Shown here piece after piece: positions 25,430 to 33,999 of a stretch of DNA of 64,000 bases. Under the pieces are notes generated by a model, which was given only the letters and a program-made list of their open reading frames with translations, made no database searches and was not told where the DNA came from. Origin of the DNA: Paramicrobacterium agarici (lineage in GTDB: Bacteria; Actinomycetota; Actinomycetes; Actinomycetales; Microbacteriaceae); the NCBI RefSeq assembly GCF_002563955.1, contig NZ_PDJE01000001.1, positions 620,001 through 684,000 on the forward strand. Direction: 5' to 3'. The position numbers were made by a program, and so were the translations under genes. Position 1 is the first letter of the stretch; each line of letters begins with the position of its first letter.

Positions 25430-26398
25430 CTAAGCGGCGGCCTCGCGGTCGAATGACTCGCGAAGTGCCTCGTCCAGCGTGGGGTATTGGAACTCGAAGC
25501 CCGCCGCGGTGAGCTTCTCGGGGAGCACCCAGCGCGACTTCAGCACGAGCTCCGACTCGGTGCGCATTCCGATGGAGCCGAGCTCGAGCATCCAGCGGGG
25601 CATGGGCGGACCGAAGCGCACGCCGAGCACACGACGGACCGTCGCCATGAACTCTGCATTGTCGACGGGGTTCGGGGATGCCACGTTGACGGGTCCTTCG
25701 AGTGACGGGGTCTCTCGAATGAAGTCGATGATGCGCGCGACGTCCTCGATGTGCACCCAGCTGAACTTCTGCCGACCGCGGCGGGCGCCGCCGATGTGCG
25801 CGGTTCCTGCCTGGAGGCGTCGTCGGCTCGTGGGCCACCAGCCGTCGTACTGCGCGCCGCCGAGGCCGATGCGCGCGAGGCCCTTGAGCGGTGCGAGCAC
25901 GCCGCCGTGCCCGAGGACGATCGTGCTGCGCAGGGCGACGCGGCGCGTTTGCGGAAGCTCGTCGGCGAAGAGCGCCCGTTCCCACACGGTGGCGACGTCG
26001 ACGGAGAATCCCGTGCCGATCTCGCCCGTCGATTCCGTCATCGGGCGGTCTTCGGCGTGGCGGTAGATTGTGGCGGTCGAGCTGTTCACCCACAGTGGCG
26101 GGGGCGCGGTCGCTGTCGCGATCGCGTGGCTGAGTGACGCCGTGGTCTTCAAACGCGAGGCGAAGATCTCGGCGCGGTTCTCGGGCGTGTAACGACAATT
26201 GACGCTCTTGCCGGCGAGTCCGATCACGAGTGAGGCACCGTCGACGGCGGCGTCGATGCCGGCCTGGTCGCCCCAGCGCAGATCGCCCGACGACCGCGAA
26301 ATGGTCACGACCTCGTGTCCTAAGTTGAAGAACCGCCGCTGCAGGTACTGCCCCATGAAGCCCTTGGCCCCGCCGATCACGATGCGCTCAGTGCTCAC
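25430..26398 (-). CDS. TIGR01777 family NAD-dependent epimerase-like protein
   Basis: Short-chain dehydrogenase fold of 322 residues. The N-terminal Rossmann motif is IVIGGAKGFMGQYLQRRF. LAGKSVNCRYTPENRAEIF is the diagnostic stretch of the TIGR01777/YfcH group, and the C-terminal DUF1731 tail has MPRWMLELGSIGMRTESELVLKS (shown in part), ending in ALRESFD. The function of the family is unknown. The GTG start at 26398 follows GAGGGGAGA. It converges on the 3-methyladenine glycosylase-like gene. Confidence 0.85.
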   Translation of the reverse strand: MSTERIVIGGAKGFMGQYLQRRFFNLGHEVVTISRSSGDLRWGDQAGIDAAVDGASLVIGLAGKSVNCRYTPENRAEIFASRLKTTASLSHAIATATAPPPLWVNSSTATIYRHAEDRPMTESTGEIGTGFSVDVATVWERALFADELPQTRRVALRSTIVLGHGGVLAPLKGLARIGLGGAQYDGWWPTSRRRLQAGTAHIGGARRGRQKFSWVHIEDVARIIDFIRETPSLEGPVNVASPNPVDNAEFMATVRRVLGVRFGPPMPRWMLELGSIGMRTESELVLKSRWVLPEKLTAAGFEFQYPTLDEALRESFDREAAA

Positions 26399-26503
26399 GT
26401 GTTCTCCCCTCTGACGCCAGCTTAGCGAGCGCGCGTCGACAGAAGGGTGGAGCAACCGCTGCCGCATGCGTAGGCTGGGCTCACCCATCACAGCGAGGTG
26501 AGA

Positions 26504-27712
26504 ATGCCCGGCGAAGCCTTCATCTACGACGTCGTTCGCACACCGCGCGGCAAAAACCGCGGCGGCTCCTTGCACAGCGTGAAACCGCTCGACCTGGTTA
26601 CAGGGCTCGTGGGAGCGCTGCGAGAGCGGCATCCGGCCCTTGACCCAGCCCGTGTCGAGGACATCGTGCTCGGCGTCGTCTCACCCGTGGGAGAGCAGGG
26701 CGCCGACATCGCGCGCACCGTCGCGCTTGCCTCCGGTCTTCCGCAGACCGTCCCCGGCGTGCAGGTGAACCGCTTCTGCGCGTCGGGCCTCGAGGCCGTG
26801 AACATCGCCGCGCAGAAGGTGGCGTCGGGATTCGAAGACCTCGTGCTCGCCGGCGGCGTCGAGTCGATGTCGCGCGTTCCGCTCGGCAGAGACGGCGGTG
26901 CGATCGGGCACGACCCCGCAACGGCATGGGACACCGGCTTCGTGCCGCAGGGCATCGGCGCCGACCTCATCGCCACGATCGAGGGCTTCACCCGGAGACA
27001 CGTCGACGAATTCGCCGCGGAGTCGCAGCGCCGAGCAGAGCAGGCGTGGGCAGACGGGCGTTACGACAACGCCGTTGTGCCCGTCACAGACATCAACGGC
27101 AGGATGCTGCTCGCCACAGACGAGCATCGGCGCGCCGGAACGACAGCCGACGCGCTCGCCGCCCTTCCAGCATCCTTCGCCCACACGGGTGAGGCCGGCT
27201 TCGACGATGTCGCCCTCTCGCGCTACCCTGAGGTGCCGCGCATCGATCACGTTCACACGGCGGGCAACTCGTCGGGAATCGTCGACGGAGCCGCGCTCGC
27301 CGTCATCGGCAGTCGTGAAACGGGAGCGCAACTCAGCCTGACGCCCCGCGCGCGCATCGTGCAGACCGCTGTTGTCGGCAGTGACCCGACGATCATGCTC
27401 ACGGGGCCGGGCCCGGCAACACGCAAAGCGCTCGCGAAGGCCGGGCTGACAGCATCCGACATCGATTTGTTCGAAGTGAACGAGGCGTTCGCGTCCGTCG
27501 TGCTGCGCTGGATGCGCGAGTTGGATGTGCTGCACGACACGGTGAACGTCAACGGCGGCGCCATCGCCATGGGGCACCCGCTCGGCGCTACCGGCGCGAT
27601 GCTCGTTGCGACGCTGCTCGACGAGCTGGAGCGACGTGACCTGAGCCGGGGCCTCGTGACGCTGTGCGTCGGCTCGGGCATGGGGATCGCCACGATCATC
27701 GAGCGAGTCTGA
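26504..27712 (+). CDS. acetyl-CoA C-acyltransferase (thiolase)
   Basis: Catalyses thiolytic cleavage of 3-ketoacyl-CoA in beta-oxidation. Of 402 residues, the nucleophile is Cys92 in [31 protein letters not shown] holds the catalytic His and [12 protein letters not shown] the second Cys. The ATG at 26504 has GCGAGG about 6 bases upstream. The next gene, 24 bases on, is a FadB-like protein, so the pair resembles fadA-fadB. A biosynthetic role for acetoacetyl-CoA is possible but less likely in this context. Confidence 0.92.
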   Translation: MPGEAFIYDVVRTPRGKNRGGSLHSVKPLDLVTGLVGALRERHPALDPARVEDIVLGVVSPVGEQGADIARTVALASGLPQTVPGVQVNRFCASGLEAVNIAAQKVASGFEDLVLAGGVESMSRVPLGRDGGAIGHDPATAWDTGFVPQGIGADLIATIEGFTRRHVDEFAAESQRRAEQAWADGRYDNAVVPVTDINGRMLLATDEHRRAGTTADALAALPASFAHTGEAGFDDVALSRYPEVPRIDHVHTAGNSSGIVDGAALAVIGSRETGAQLSLTPRARIVQTAVVGSDPTIMLTGPGPATRKALAKAGLTASDIDLFEVNEAFASVVLRWMRELDVLHDTVNVNGGAIAMGHPLGATGAMLVATLLDELERRDLSRGLVTLCVGSGMGIATIIERV

Positions 27713-27736
27713 CACCGAGCCCGAACGGAGACCATC

Positions 27737-29104
27737 ATGACAGCGACACCAGCATCGAGCGCCGTCGTCACCCGAACGGATGCTGACGGCATCGCGACGC
27801 TGACCCTCGATGATCCCTCGTCGCCGGTCAACGTGATGAACGAGGCCTACGTCGAGAGCATGCGCGCCGCCGTCGATGCGCTCGAGACAGACCGCGAGAG
27901 CCTGCGCGGCGTGATCGTCACGTCGGGTAAGCGATCGTTCTGCGCGGGCGGCGATCTTGCGCTGCTGCGACGTGCCGACCCCGAGCGTGCCGCAGAGGAG
28001 ACGGCGCGGCTTGATGGGATCAAGACGGATCTGCGTCGACTCGAGACGCTAGGGCTGCCGGTCGTCGCTGTCCTGAACGGCTCGGCTCTGGGCGGAGGTC
28101 TGGAACTCGCGCTCGCGTGCCACTACCGCATCGCCGTCGATGAACCGCGTCTGCGCGTTGGGCTGCCCGAGGTCGGCCTTGGTCTGTTGCCGGGTGCCGG
28201 CGGCACCGTGCGGCTCACGCGCATGCTCGGAATCGAGGCCGCTCTGAAGCTGATTCTGCCGGCCGAGACCGTGGATGCTGCAGCCGCGCTCGACCTCGGC
28301 ATTATCGACGAGATTGCCGCCGACGTGGCTGCGGCGACAGCATCCGCCCTCGCCTGGATCGACGCGAACCCCGCACCTGTGAAGCCGTGGGATGAGCGAG
28401 GGTTCGAGGTTCCCGGGGGCAACGGTAGCGACCCGCGGCTCGCGAACACGCTACCCGGGTGGATCGCCGCCGCGCATGCCGAGGCGGGCGACCTGCCTGC
28501 GCCGCGCGCGGCGATGGCGGCGGTGGTCGAGGGGTCGCTCGTCGACGCCGAGACCGCATCGCAGATTGAAACGCGGTATTTCGTGCACGTCTCGCACACC
28601 GCGGAGGCGCGCAATCTCATCGACGCGTTCTTCGATCGGCAGCGTGTGTCAGACGAGACCGAGGACGCTCGGGCTGACGTGAGCGCCGTTGTCGACGAGT
28701 CTGTGCTCGCAGAGGCGATCGCTGCAGTGCGGGCGGGTGCCGACCCCGAGGTCGTCGACCGGGCCGCGCGCTGCGCCGGGTGGAGTGGCGGCGTGCTGAA
28801 GCGCGTTGACCAGAGGGCTCTTCAGCCGAGCGAGAGCGAGTGGATCGAGGCTCCGTTTGCCGATCTCGTTGACCGGATGCTGTTCGCGCCGGCGCTCGCG
28901 GCGGCCCGCGTTCAGGCAGCAGAAGCTCTCGGCGACGCGGAGGTCAACGTCGCATCGATCGACGCGGGCTTTCCGGCGGCGACCGGTGGAGCGGCGAGGT
29001 TCCGCCACACGTACCCGGGTGGTGCGGAGGGCTTTGCCGCGCGGGCGACGGTGCTTGCGGCATCCTATGGTCCGCGTTTTGCGCCGCTGCCGAGTGCGAC
29101 CTGA
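27737..29104 (+). CDS. FadB/FadJ-like enoyl-CoA hydratase lacking the NAD-binding dehydrogenase domain
   Basis: A protein of 455 residues where a FadB-type multifunctional enzyme has about 700. Residues about 10-200 are an intact crotonase domain: oxyanion-hole segments SFCAGGD (67-73) and GSALGGGLE (115-123), with both acid/base glutamates (E123 and E145 in GLPEVGLGLLPGAGGT). Residues about 275-300, ETRYFVHVSHTAEARNLID, match the linker that precedes the dehydrogenase in FadB. From about 340 to the end, FADLVDRMLFAPALAAARVQ and DAGFPAATGGAARFRHTY match the C-terminal helical dehydrogenase tail. No GxGxxG dinucleotide fold lies between them. The second fatty-acid oxidation step must come from another gene. 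Confidence 0.8.
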   Translation: MTATPASSAVVTRTDADGIATLTLDDPSSPVNVMNEAYVESMRAAVDALETDRESLRGVIVTSGKRSFCAGGDLALLRRADPERAAEETARLDGIKTDLRRLETLGLPVVAVLNGSALGGGLELALACHYRIAVDEPRLRVGLPEVGLGLLPGAGGTVRLTRMLGIEAALKLILPAETVDAAAALDLGIIDEIAADVAAATASALAWIDANPAPVKPWDERGFEVPGGNGSDPRLANTLPGWIAAAHAEAGDLPAPRAAMAAVVEGSLVDAETASQIETRYFVHVSHTAEARNLIDAFFDRQRVSDETEDARADVSAVVDESVLAEAIAAVRAGADPEVVDRAARCAGWSGGVLKRVDQRALQPSESEWIEAPFADLVDRMLFAPALAAARVQAAEALGDAEVNVASIDAGFPAATGGAARFRHTYPGGAEGFAARATVLAASYGPRFAPLPSAT

Positions 29105-29153
29105 CGCCGCTGCGCCAGGTCGTAGTGCACCAATGAGCCGTAGCGGCGCAATC

Positions 29154-29206
29154 GGGTGCCAATTTTTCCCATTAACCGAGCTCCGCTGATGGCAAAAGTT
29201 GGCCCC
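29154..29206. repeat. imperfect inverted repeat downstream of the fatty-acid pair
   Basis: Arms at 29154-29174 and 29187-29206 pair over about 20 positions (GGG, GCCAA, TTTT, CCAT blocks, with two wobbles and two defects) around a 12-base loop. It lies between the convergent FadB-like and APH-like genes, so a bidirectional terminator is the simplest reading. It shares a CCAATTTTT core with the larger hairpin at 48579-48640. Confidence 0.5.
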
Positions 29207-29249
29207 CGACTCTTCGAGCGGGCATCCCTGCGTGCGCAAGGGCCTCGGG

Positions 29250-29963
29250 TCAGTTCGCCGCTTGCCCGGCTGGCCAGTTCTTCAGCTCCAAAGTCAGCTG
29301 CTCGAAGTACTCGGGAGGGCCCGCTTCGGCGAACCAGAGCCAAAGCTCCGCGGCGTGGATGGCGGACCATGCGCGCACGCCAGCCATGTCTGCACCGTAC
29401 GCCTCGACCATGAGCGCGAACGCCCGGGGATCCTTCCGCGAGGCTGCCCAAGCTGCGCGCGAGAGCTCCCGCAGCGGATCGCCCACGTGCGCGGACTCCC
29501 AGTCGACAACAGCAGTGACGGCTCCGTCGATTGCCAAGATATTCGCATCACTCCAGTCCCCATGGCAGAAGGACGAGCCTGCAGAAGGTGGGATCGACAA
29601 TGGCAGCGGAGGGCCTCCCGCGTCGCGATACCGGCGAATGATCGCTGCGTCGTTCGGTGCCCTGGGCAAATCTCTGGGTGGCGTGATCGCGTGAAGCCGA
29701 CGCAGCAGCCGCGCCGACGCTCGCAGACCATTGAGGCGAACCTGTGGTGCCACACTGTCTAATCGTTCGCCGGGCATGAGACTCATGAGGATTGAGCCGG
29801 GCTCGACCTCGACCAGCTCGGGGACCGGCGGATCACACGATGCAAGGGCGCGAAGGGCCAGCACCTCGGTGTCGTGACGGAGCGGGTCGATCATGCGCTT
29901 CTCGACGAGAGCGCGCCCGTAATGCTCGACGACACGTACGCTGCCGACCGCCCCCTGCCTCAT
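29250..29963 (-). CDS. aminoglycoside phosphotransferase-like kinase
   Basis: APH/choline-kinase fold protein of 237 residues. SSFCHGDWSDANILA gives the HGDxxxxN catalytic loop, and VVDWESAHVGDPLRELS the metal-binding aspartate and following motif. The N-lobe is short, with no clear glycine loop. The ATG at 29963 begins MRQGAVGSVRVVEHY. Many such proteins phosphorylate small metabolites rather than antibiotics, so resistance should not be assumed. Confidence 0.75.
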   Translation of the reverse strand: MRQGAVGSVRVVEHYGRALVEKRMIDPLRHDTEVLALRALASCDPPVPELVEVEPGSILMSLMPGERLDSVAPQVRLNGLRASARLLRRLHAITPPRDLPRAPNDAAIIRRYRDAGGPPLPLSIPPSAGSSFCHGDWSDANILAIDGAVTAVVDWESAHVGDPLRELSRAAWAASRKDPRAFALMVEAYGADMAGVRAWSAIHAAELWLWFAEAGPPEYFEQLTLELKNWPAGQAAN

Positions 29964-30016
29964 TGTTTCACCCTGGCCCGAATCCCGGACGATCGTGCAT
30001 CTGCCGCGCGCCGGGG

Positions 30017-31135
30017 CTACGCGACCTCTGGGCGCTTCTGCTGAAAGGGCTCCGCCGCCTCGTCGTCGCCATTCCACACCGAGATGATGCCCCAGGCGAC
30101 AGCCGTGATCGGCACCGCAAGTACAGCGCCGATGATTCCGCCGAGGATGGTTCCGGCAGTCAATGCCAGCAAGATCACGAGGGCGTGGAGCTTGAGCGAG
30201 CGGCCCATCACGACCGGCTGCAGGAAGTTACCCTCGAGCTGGTTCACGAGCACGACGATGCCGACGACGATCACCGCGGCGAGCGGACCGTTGGTGACCA
30301 GCGCGACCAGCGCGGCGAGAATACCCGCCGCCGTCGCACCGACAATGGGAATGAACGCCGTCAGGAACACGATCACGGCGAGCGGCACAGCGAGGGGAAC
30401 CTGCAGAATCGCCAGACCGATCCCGATTCCCAGAGCATCCGCTGCTGCCACGATTGAGGTGCCGCGCGCATAGTCGCCCAGCGTTTGCACCGTCTTGTTG
30501 CCGATGCGGCGTGCGCGCTTGTACTGATCGCCGACGAACGGCCGCAGCACGAACTCCCAGAGCGCGGGGCCGTCTTTCAAGAAGAAGAACAGCACAACCA
30601 TCATGAGCACGAGACCCGTGAAGAAGTTGGCCGTCGCCGACACTCCGGCGAGTGCTCCCGAGCCGAACTGCGCGCTCGTGACGAAGTCAACGGCTGAGTC
30701 GCGCAGGTTCTCGATCTGCGACTGATCGATGGAGAACGGCAAGTGCTCAAGGTAGCTCTGCAGCTGGTTGATGCCGTTGTTCGCCGACTCGATCAGCTCG
30801 TCCCACTGCGTGCGCACGGCCCACACGATCAGCCACACCACGCCGGTGACGATCAGCAGCGATCCGAGAAGCGCAATGAGCGTCCCGAGCAAACTGGGTA
30901 CGCCCTTTCGCCGCATGAACGACATGAGCGGGTTGAACGCCGATGCGAAGATGAGCGCGAGCACCACGGGAATGAGCACGAGGCTCAGTTGCATCAAACC
31001 GTAGATCGCGACGGCGACGACGGCCAGCACAGCGATAATCTGCACGCAGCGCGTGGCCATGCGACCGAAGCCGTCGGTCCAGAGTGTGCGCACGGGCGGC
31101 GTCGTCGGTTCAGACGATCGCGAGAACAGCCCCAT
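30017..31135 (-). CDS. AI-2E family transporter (PerM/TqsA/YtvI type)
   Basis: Multi-spanning membrane protein of 372 residues with eight or so predicted helices and the family layout: two N-terminal helices, a soluble loop (about 120-180), then six helices. IVLVNQLEGNFLQPVVMGRSLKLH is the conserved signature (shown in part). Members export autoinducer-2 or act as Na+/H+ antiporters, and the substrate cannot be told here. The start is ATG at 31135. The upstream gene for a small membrane protein ends 5 bases before it, so the two are probably one operon. Confidence 0.85.
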   Translation of the reverse strand: MGLFSRSSEPTTPPVRTLWTDGFGRMATRCVQIIAVLAVVAVAIYGLMQLSLVLIPVVLALIFASAFNPLMSFMRRKGVPSLLGTLIALLGSLLIVTGVVWLIVWAVRTQWDELIESANNGINQLQSYLEHLPFSIDQSQIENLRDSAVDFVTSAQFGSGALAGVSATANFFTGLVLMMVVLFFFLKDGPALWEFVLRPFVGDQYKRARRIGNKTVQTLGDYARGTSIVAAADALGIGIGLAILQVPLAVPLAVIVFLTAFIPIVGATAAGILAALVALVTNGPLAAVIVVGIVVLVNQLEGNFLQPVVMGRSLKLHALVILLALTAGTILGGIIGAVLAVPITAVAWGIISVWNGDDEAAEPFQQKRPEVA

Positions 31136-31140
31136 GGGCG

Positions 31141-31329
31141 CTACTTGAGCTTCTTCGCGAGCTGCTTGTCGATCTTCTTCGCGCGCTTGCGGGCTTCTTT
31201 CAGCGCGGGAGTCGACCATGCCTTGACGCGCTTCTTCGCGTCATCGAATTCGCCGCGCTCACTGCGCACCCCGAGGCTGAAGAAGATTGCCCCGACGACG
31301 ACGGCACCTACGAGTGTTTTGAACTTCAT
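31141..31329 (-). CDS. small single-pass membrane protein with basic tail
   Basis: A protein of 62 residues. MKFKTLVGAVVVGAIFFSLGV forms one transmembrane helix (shown in part). The cytoplasmic remainder is strongly basic and helical (ARKRAKKIDKQLAKKLK). GGGGAGG precedes the ATG at 31329 by about 5 bases, good evidence that it is translated. Five bases before the AI-2E transporter gene, it may be a partner or stabiliser of that protein (inference). No family recognised. Confidence 0.7.
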   Translation of the reverse strand: MKFKTLVGAVVVGAIFFSLGVRSERGEFDDAKKRVKAWSTPALKEARKRAKKIDKQLAKKLK

Positions 31330-31470
31330 CTCGACCTCCCCAACGAGCATATTCCTGTCACGCTATGCAACATCGTAAGCCTGAGCGAATGGTGGATGCG
31401 CTCGCGCAGCCCGCGGTGCCGCGGCAGACCAGAACCTCAAACACGGTTCCCGACGGGCGCGCGATCGCCG

Positions 31471-32406
31471 TCAGGCAGGCTGCCGCGTGACGCTCGCCGT
31501 GCGCAGGCACACCTCGTCCCACGGAGTCGGCTCGATGCCGAAGTGTTCGCGGGCCGCGCGGTCGTCGAGAACATATGGCCGCGTCCACTCGTACCGCAGC
31601 TGCCTGACCTCGCGCAGGAACGGCGAGAAGACCGACGCGGCTGTGAGCACGGACTGAGGGATGCCGCGTACCGGAACCCGCGCGATGCCCGCCGCATCGA
31701 ACACGTCGTTCAGCGTCTCGCGCTGCGTGCGGGGTGCGTTGCTCGGCACATGCCATATGCGGCCGTGGCTCGTCTCGTCGAGCGCGGCGGCCACGAGCGT
31801 GCGAGCGACGTCGCGCACGTCGGTGAACGTGTGCGGCAGGTCGGGGCTGCCGAAGACCCACGCCGTCTTGCCGCCGCGCGCACCGGGAACCTGCCGGGTG
31901 ATGTAGCCGTTGTCGCCGACGCCCGAACCGACATAATCGGAACCGCGAACTTCGACCGCGCGCACTCGTGCGGCATCGTGTGCAGCTTTGGCATCTGCCC
32001 ACAGCCTGGCGCGCAGCACGCCCTTGTGGTCGGTGGCGGCGTCCGGAAGCCCCTCCCGCATCGGGCCGTCGACAGGGCCATAGGGGTACAGCGTGCCCGT
32101 AATGGCGTAGACGGCACCGCTGCGTTCGGCGGCCTCGAGAAGTGCCGCCGAGAGCGGCGGCCACACCTGGTCCCAGACGGTGTAGTTGCCCGGATTCGCG
32201 CAGTTGTACAAGGCAGCAGCACCGGATGCTGTGCGAGACAGCGCGTCGGCATCGGTCGCGTCGAGCGCGAGGTGCGTGACGCCGGGGATGCCCGTGCTTC
32301 TGCCGCTGCGCGTGGCGACGACGACCTCGTTGCCGTTCTCGACGAGGTGCTCGGCGACATGGCGGCCGACCGGACCGGCGCCGACGATGACGTGGTGGTT
32401 GTTCAT
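31471..32406 (-). CDS. NAD-dependent epimerase/dehydratase family protein
   Basis: Extended short-chain dehydrogenase fold of 311 residues from the ATG at 32406 (MNNHHVIVGAGPVGRHVAEHL), where GAGPVGRH is the nucleotide motif. LYPYGPVDGPMREG stands where the catalytic Tyr region would be, and FGSPDLPHTFTDVRDVARTL is typical of the epimerase family. AAAGGA lies upstream. It is divergent from a TetR gene across palindromic sites, so it is probably the repressor's target. Substrate unknown. Confidence 0.8.
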   Translation of the reverse strand: MNNHHVIVGAGPVGRHVAEHLVENGNEVVVATRSGRSTGIPGVTHLALDATDADALSRTASGAAALYNCANPGNYTVWDQVWPPLSAALLEAAERSGAVYAITGTLYPYGPVDGPMREGLPDAATDHKGVLRARLWADAKAAHDAARVRAVEVRGSDYVGSGVGDNGYITRQVPGARGGKTAWVFGSPDLPHTFTDVRDVARTLVAAALDETSHGRIWHVPSNAPRTQRETLNDVFDAAGIARVPVRGIPQSVLTAASVFSPFLREVRQLRYEWTRPYVLDDRAAREHFGIEPTPWDEVCLRTASVTRQPA

Positions 32407-32425
32407 GAAGAAGTCCTTTCGAAAA

Positions 32426-32507
32426 CGAGAGCGGTGCTCTCGAAAGCATCCTGACACCACAAATCATGAAAAGCAAGAGCGCTGCTCTCTATTGTTGCCG
32501 GTGCTCT
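32426..32507. promoter_or_regulatory. TetR operators between epimerase and tetR
   Basis: Two perfect inverted repeats share the core AGAGC-N3-GCTCT. CGAGAGC-GGT-GCTCTCG lies at 32426-32442 and AGAGC-GCT-GCTCT at 32476-32488. A third half-site, TGCTCTTG, lies at about 32502-32509. One site near each divergent start suggests autoregulation and control of the epimerase by the adjacent TetR protein. Confidence 0.65.
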
Positions 32508-32529
32508 TGTTTTGCGGCAGAGTGGAGGT

Positions 32530-33291
32530 GTGAGCACTTCTGAGAACAGCGACGATTCCGTGCCGCCCCGCCCAAGAACGGCGCGACAGCGAGCACGCGA
32601 GCAGATCACCGCCGAGATTCTCGCGGCAGCGCGGGCACGGCTGCGCGACGAGGGGCCCGCGCAGTTGTCGCTTCGCGCGGTCGCACGCGACGTGGGCATG
32701 GTGTCGTCGGCGGTGTACCGCTACGTCGCGAGCCGCGACGAGCTGCTCACGGCGCTGCTGACCGAGGCGTACAACGAACTCGGAGCCGTCGCCGAAGAAG
32801 CGGATGCCGCGGTGAGCGATCGCTCCGACTCGGCGGCGCGGTGGATGACGGTGTGCCGTGCGATACGGCGCTGGGCGCTGCAGCATCCGCATGATTACGC
32901 GCTTCTGTACGGCACGCCGGTGCCGGGCTATGCGGCGCCCAGTGCGACGATCGAGCCGGCGACGCGCACAGTCCGCGTGCTGATCGGCATTGTCGCGGAC
33001 GCGTACCGGGACGACCCAACGCGCGCACCGGCCGCGCCTGCTGTCGAGGGTGCTCCGGGTTCTGTCGGGTCAGCCGTTGAGAGCGCCCGCGCGTTTCTTG
33101 AGAACACGGGCGCCGGCGTCGTCGCGGCGCCCGGCAGTGACGCGCTGGCGCGTCTGCTCATGGCGTGGTCGTCGATCTTCGGCACGCTGTCGTTCGAGCT
33201 CTTCGGGCACTTCGTCGGATCGGTCGACGACGCCGACGCGTACTTCGACGCCGCGATGCATCGACTGGCGCTCGACCTCGGTCTCGCGTAG
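32530..33291 (+). CDS. TetR-family transcriptional regulator
   Basis: Repressor of 253 residues. The HTH, about residues 25-70, includes ITAEILAAARARLRDEG and LRAVARDVGMVSSAVYRYV. The C-terminal part matches the WHG domain seen in many actinobacterial members, with WALQHPHDYALLYGTPVPGY (20 residues) as a typical stretch. The GTG start at 32530 has a GGAGG only 1-2 bases upstream, so an alternative nearby start cannot be excluded. It is divergent from the epimerase. Confidence 0.85.
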   Translation: MSTSENSDDSVPPRPRTARQRAREQITAEILAAARARLRDEGPAQLSLRAVARDVGMVSSAVYRYVASRDELLTALLTEAYNELGAVAEEADAAVSDRSDSAARWMTVCRAIRRWALQHPHDYALLYGTPVPGYAAPSATIEPATRTVRVLIGIVADAYRDDPTRAPAAPAVEGAPGSVGSAVESARAFLENTGAGVVAAPGSDALARLLMAWSSIFGTLSFELFGHFVGSVDDADAYFDAAMHRLALDLGLA

Positions 33292-33380
33292 GGCGGTGCC
33301 CCTGTCGTGAGTCGCCCACGCACGACGGAACGTCACGAAGCCGCGACGAACGCCTCACGCGCGTGTGAAACCATTGACGG

Positions 33381-33908
33381 GTGCTTCACGACCTTGAGAC
33401 CGACCGCCTCACGCTGCGCTCGTGGACGCCGCAAGACGCCGGCTTCGTGTTCGACATGTACTCGCGGCCCGACGTGCGCCGCTACATCGGGCAGGGGCAC
33501 GTCATGCAAGAGCGCGACGAGGCGGTCAAGCTTCTCGAGCGCTGGAGCGAGCTGCAGCATCCGGTCCATCACATCTGGGCGGTCGAGCGCACCGCCGACG
33601 AGCAGCTGCTCGGGGCTCTGCTGCTCAAGTCGATCCCCGCGTCGGGCACGGGCGACGCGCCTTCGGGCGACACCGAGATCGGGTGGCATTTTCACCCAGA
33701 TGCCTGGGGCAGCGGCTACGCGAGCGAGGCAGCGCGGCGCGTTCTCGATCACGCGTGGGCGGCGGGTCTCGAGCGTGTCGTCGCCGTGACGAACCCCGAG
33801 AACGTCGCCTCGATGGCGGTGTGCCGGCGAATCGGCATGACCCACCGCGGGCAGAGCGACGCGTACTACGACACGGTGTGCGAGCTGTTCGACGTGTGGC
33901 GTACCTGA
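33381..33908 (+). CDS. GNAT-family N-acetyltransferase (RimJ/RimL type)
   Basis: Acetyl-CoA-dependent acetyltransferase of 175 residues. It begins ETDRLTLRSWTPQDA, the standard N-terminus of the RimJ/RimL branch. The acetyl-CoA loop is GWHFHPDAWGSGYASEAARR, with the QxxGxG-like element reading WGSGYA. ENVASMAVCRRIGM is the conserved C-terminal motif. The start is GTG at 33381. The substrate, a protein N-terminus or small amine, is not determinable. Confidence 0.87.
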   Translation: MLHDLETDRLTLRSWTPQDAGFVFDMYSRPDVRRYIGQGHVMQERDEAVKLLERWSELQHPVHHIWAVERTADEQLLGALLLKSIPASGTGDAPSGDTEIGWHFHPDAWGSGYASEAARRVLDHAWAAGLERVVAVTNPENVASMAVCRRIGMTHRGQSDAYYDTVCELFDVWRT

Positions 33909-33999
33909 GGCGCGGCGGCAGCGGCATCGATCGAGACGTCGGCGAGACAACGGCCCTCCGTTGTGGCACTCTGAGAGCAGCTCACGACGAGGAGGTCGC

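Noticed and set aside
24462..26198. Minus-strand open frame of 578 codons
   Set aside because: Arg/His/Pro-rich composition with no motif, overlapping two well-supported genes on opposite strands. Typical antisense frame of GC-rich DNA.
29250..29963. Antibiotic resistance by the APH-like protein
   Set aside because: Only the generic kinase motifs are visible. Most chromosomal relatives are not resistance enzymes.
31084..32454. Plus-strand open frame of 456 codons opposite the epimerase
   Set aside because: It mirrors the epimerase codons, has no family pattern and no ribosome-binding site.
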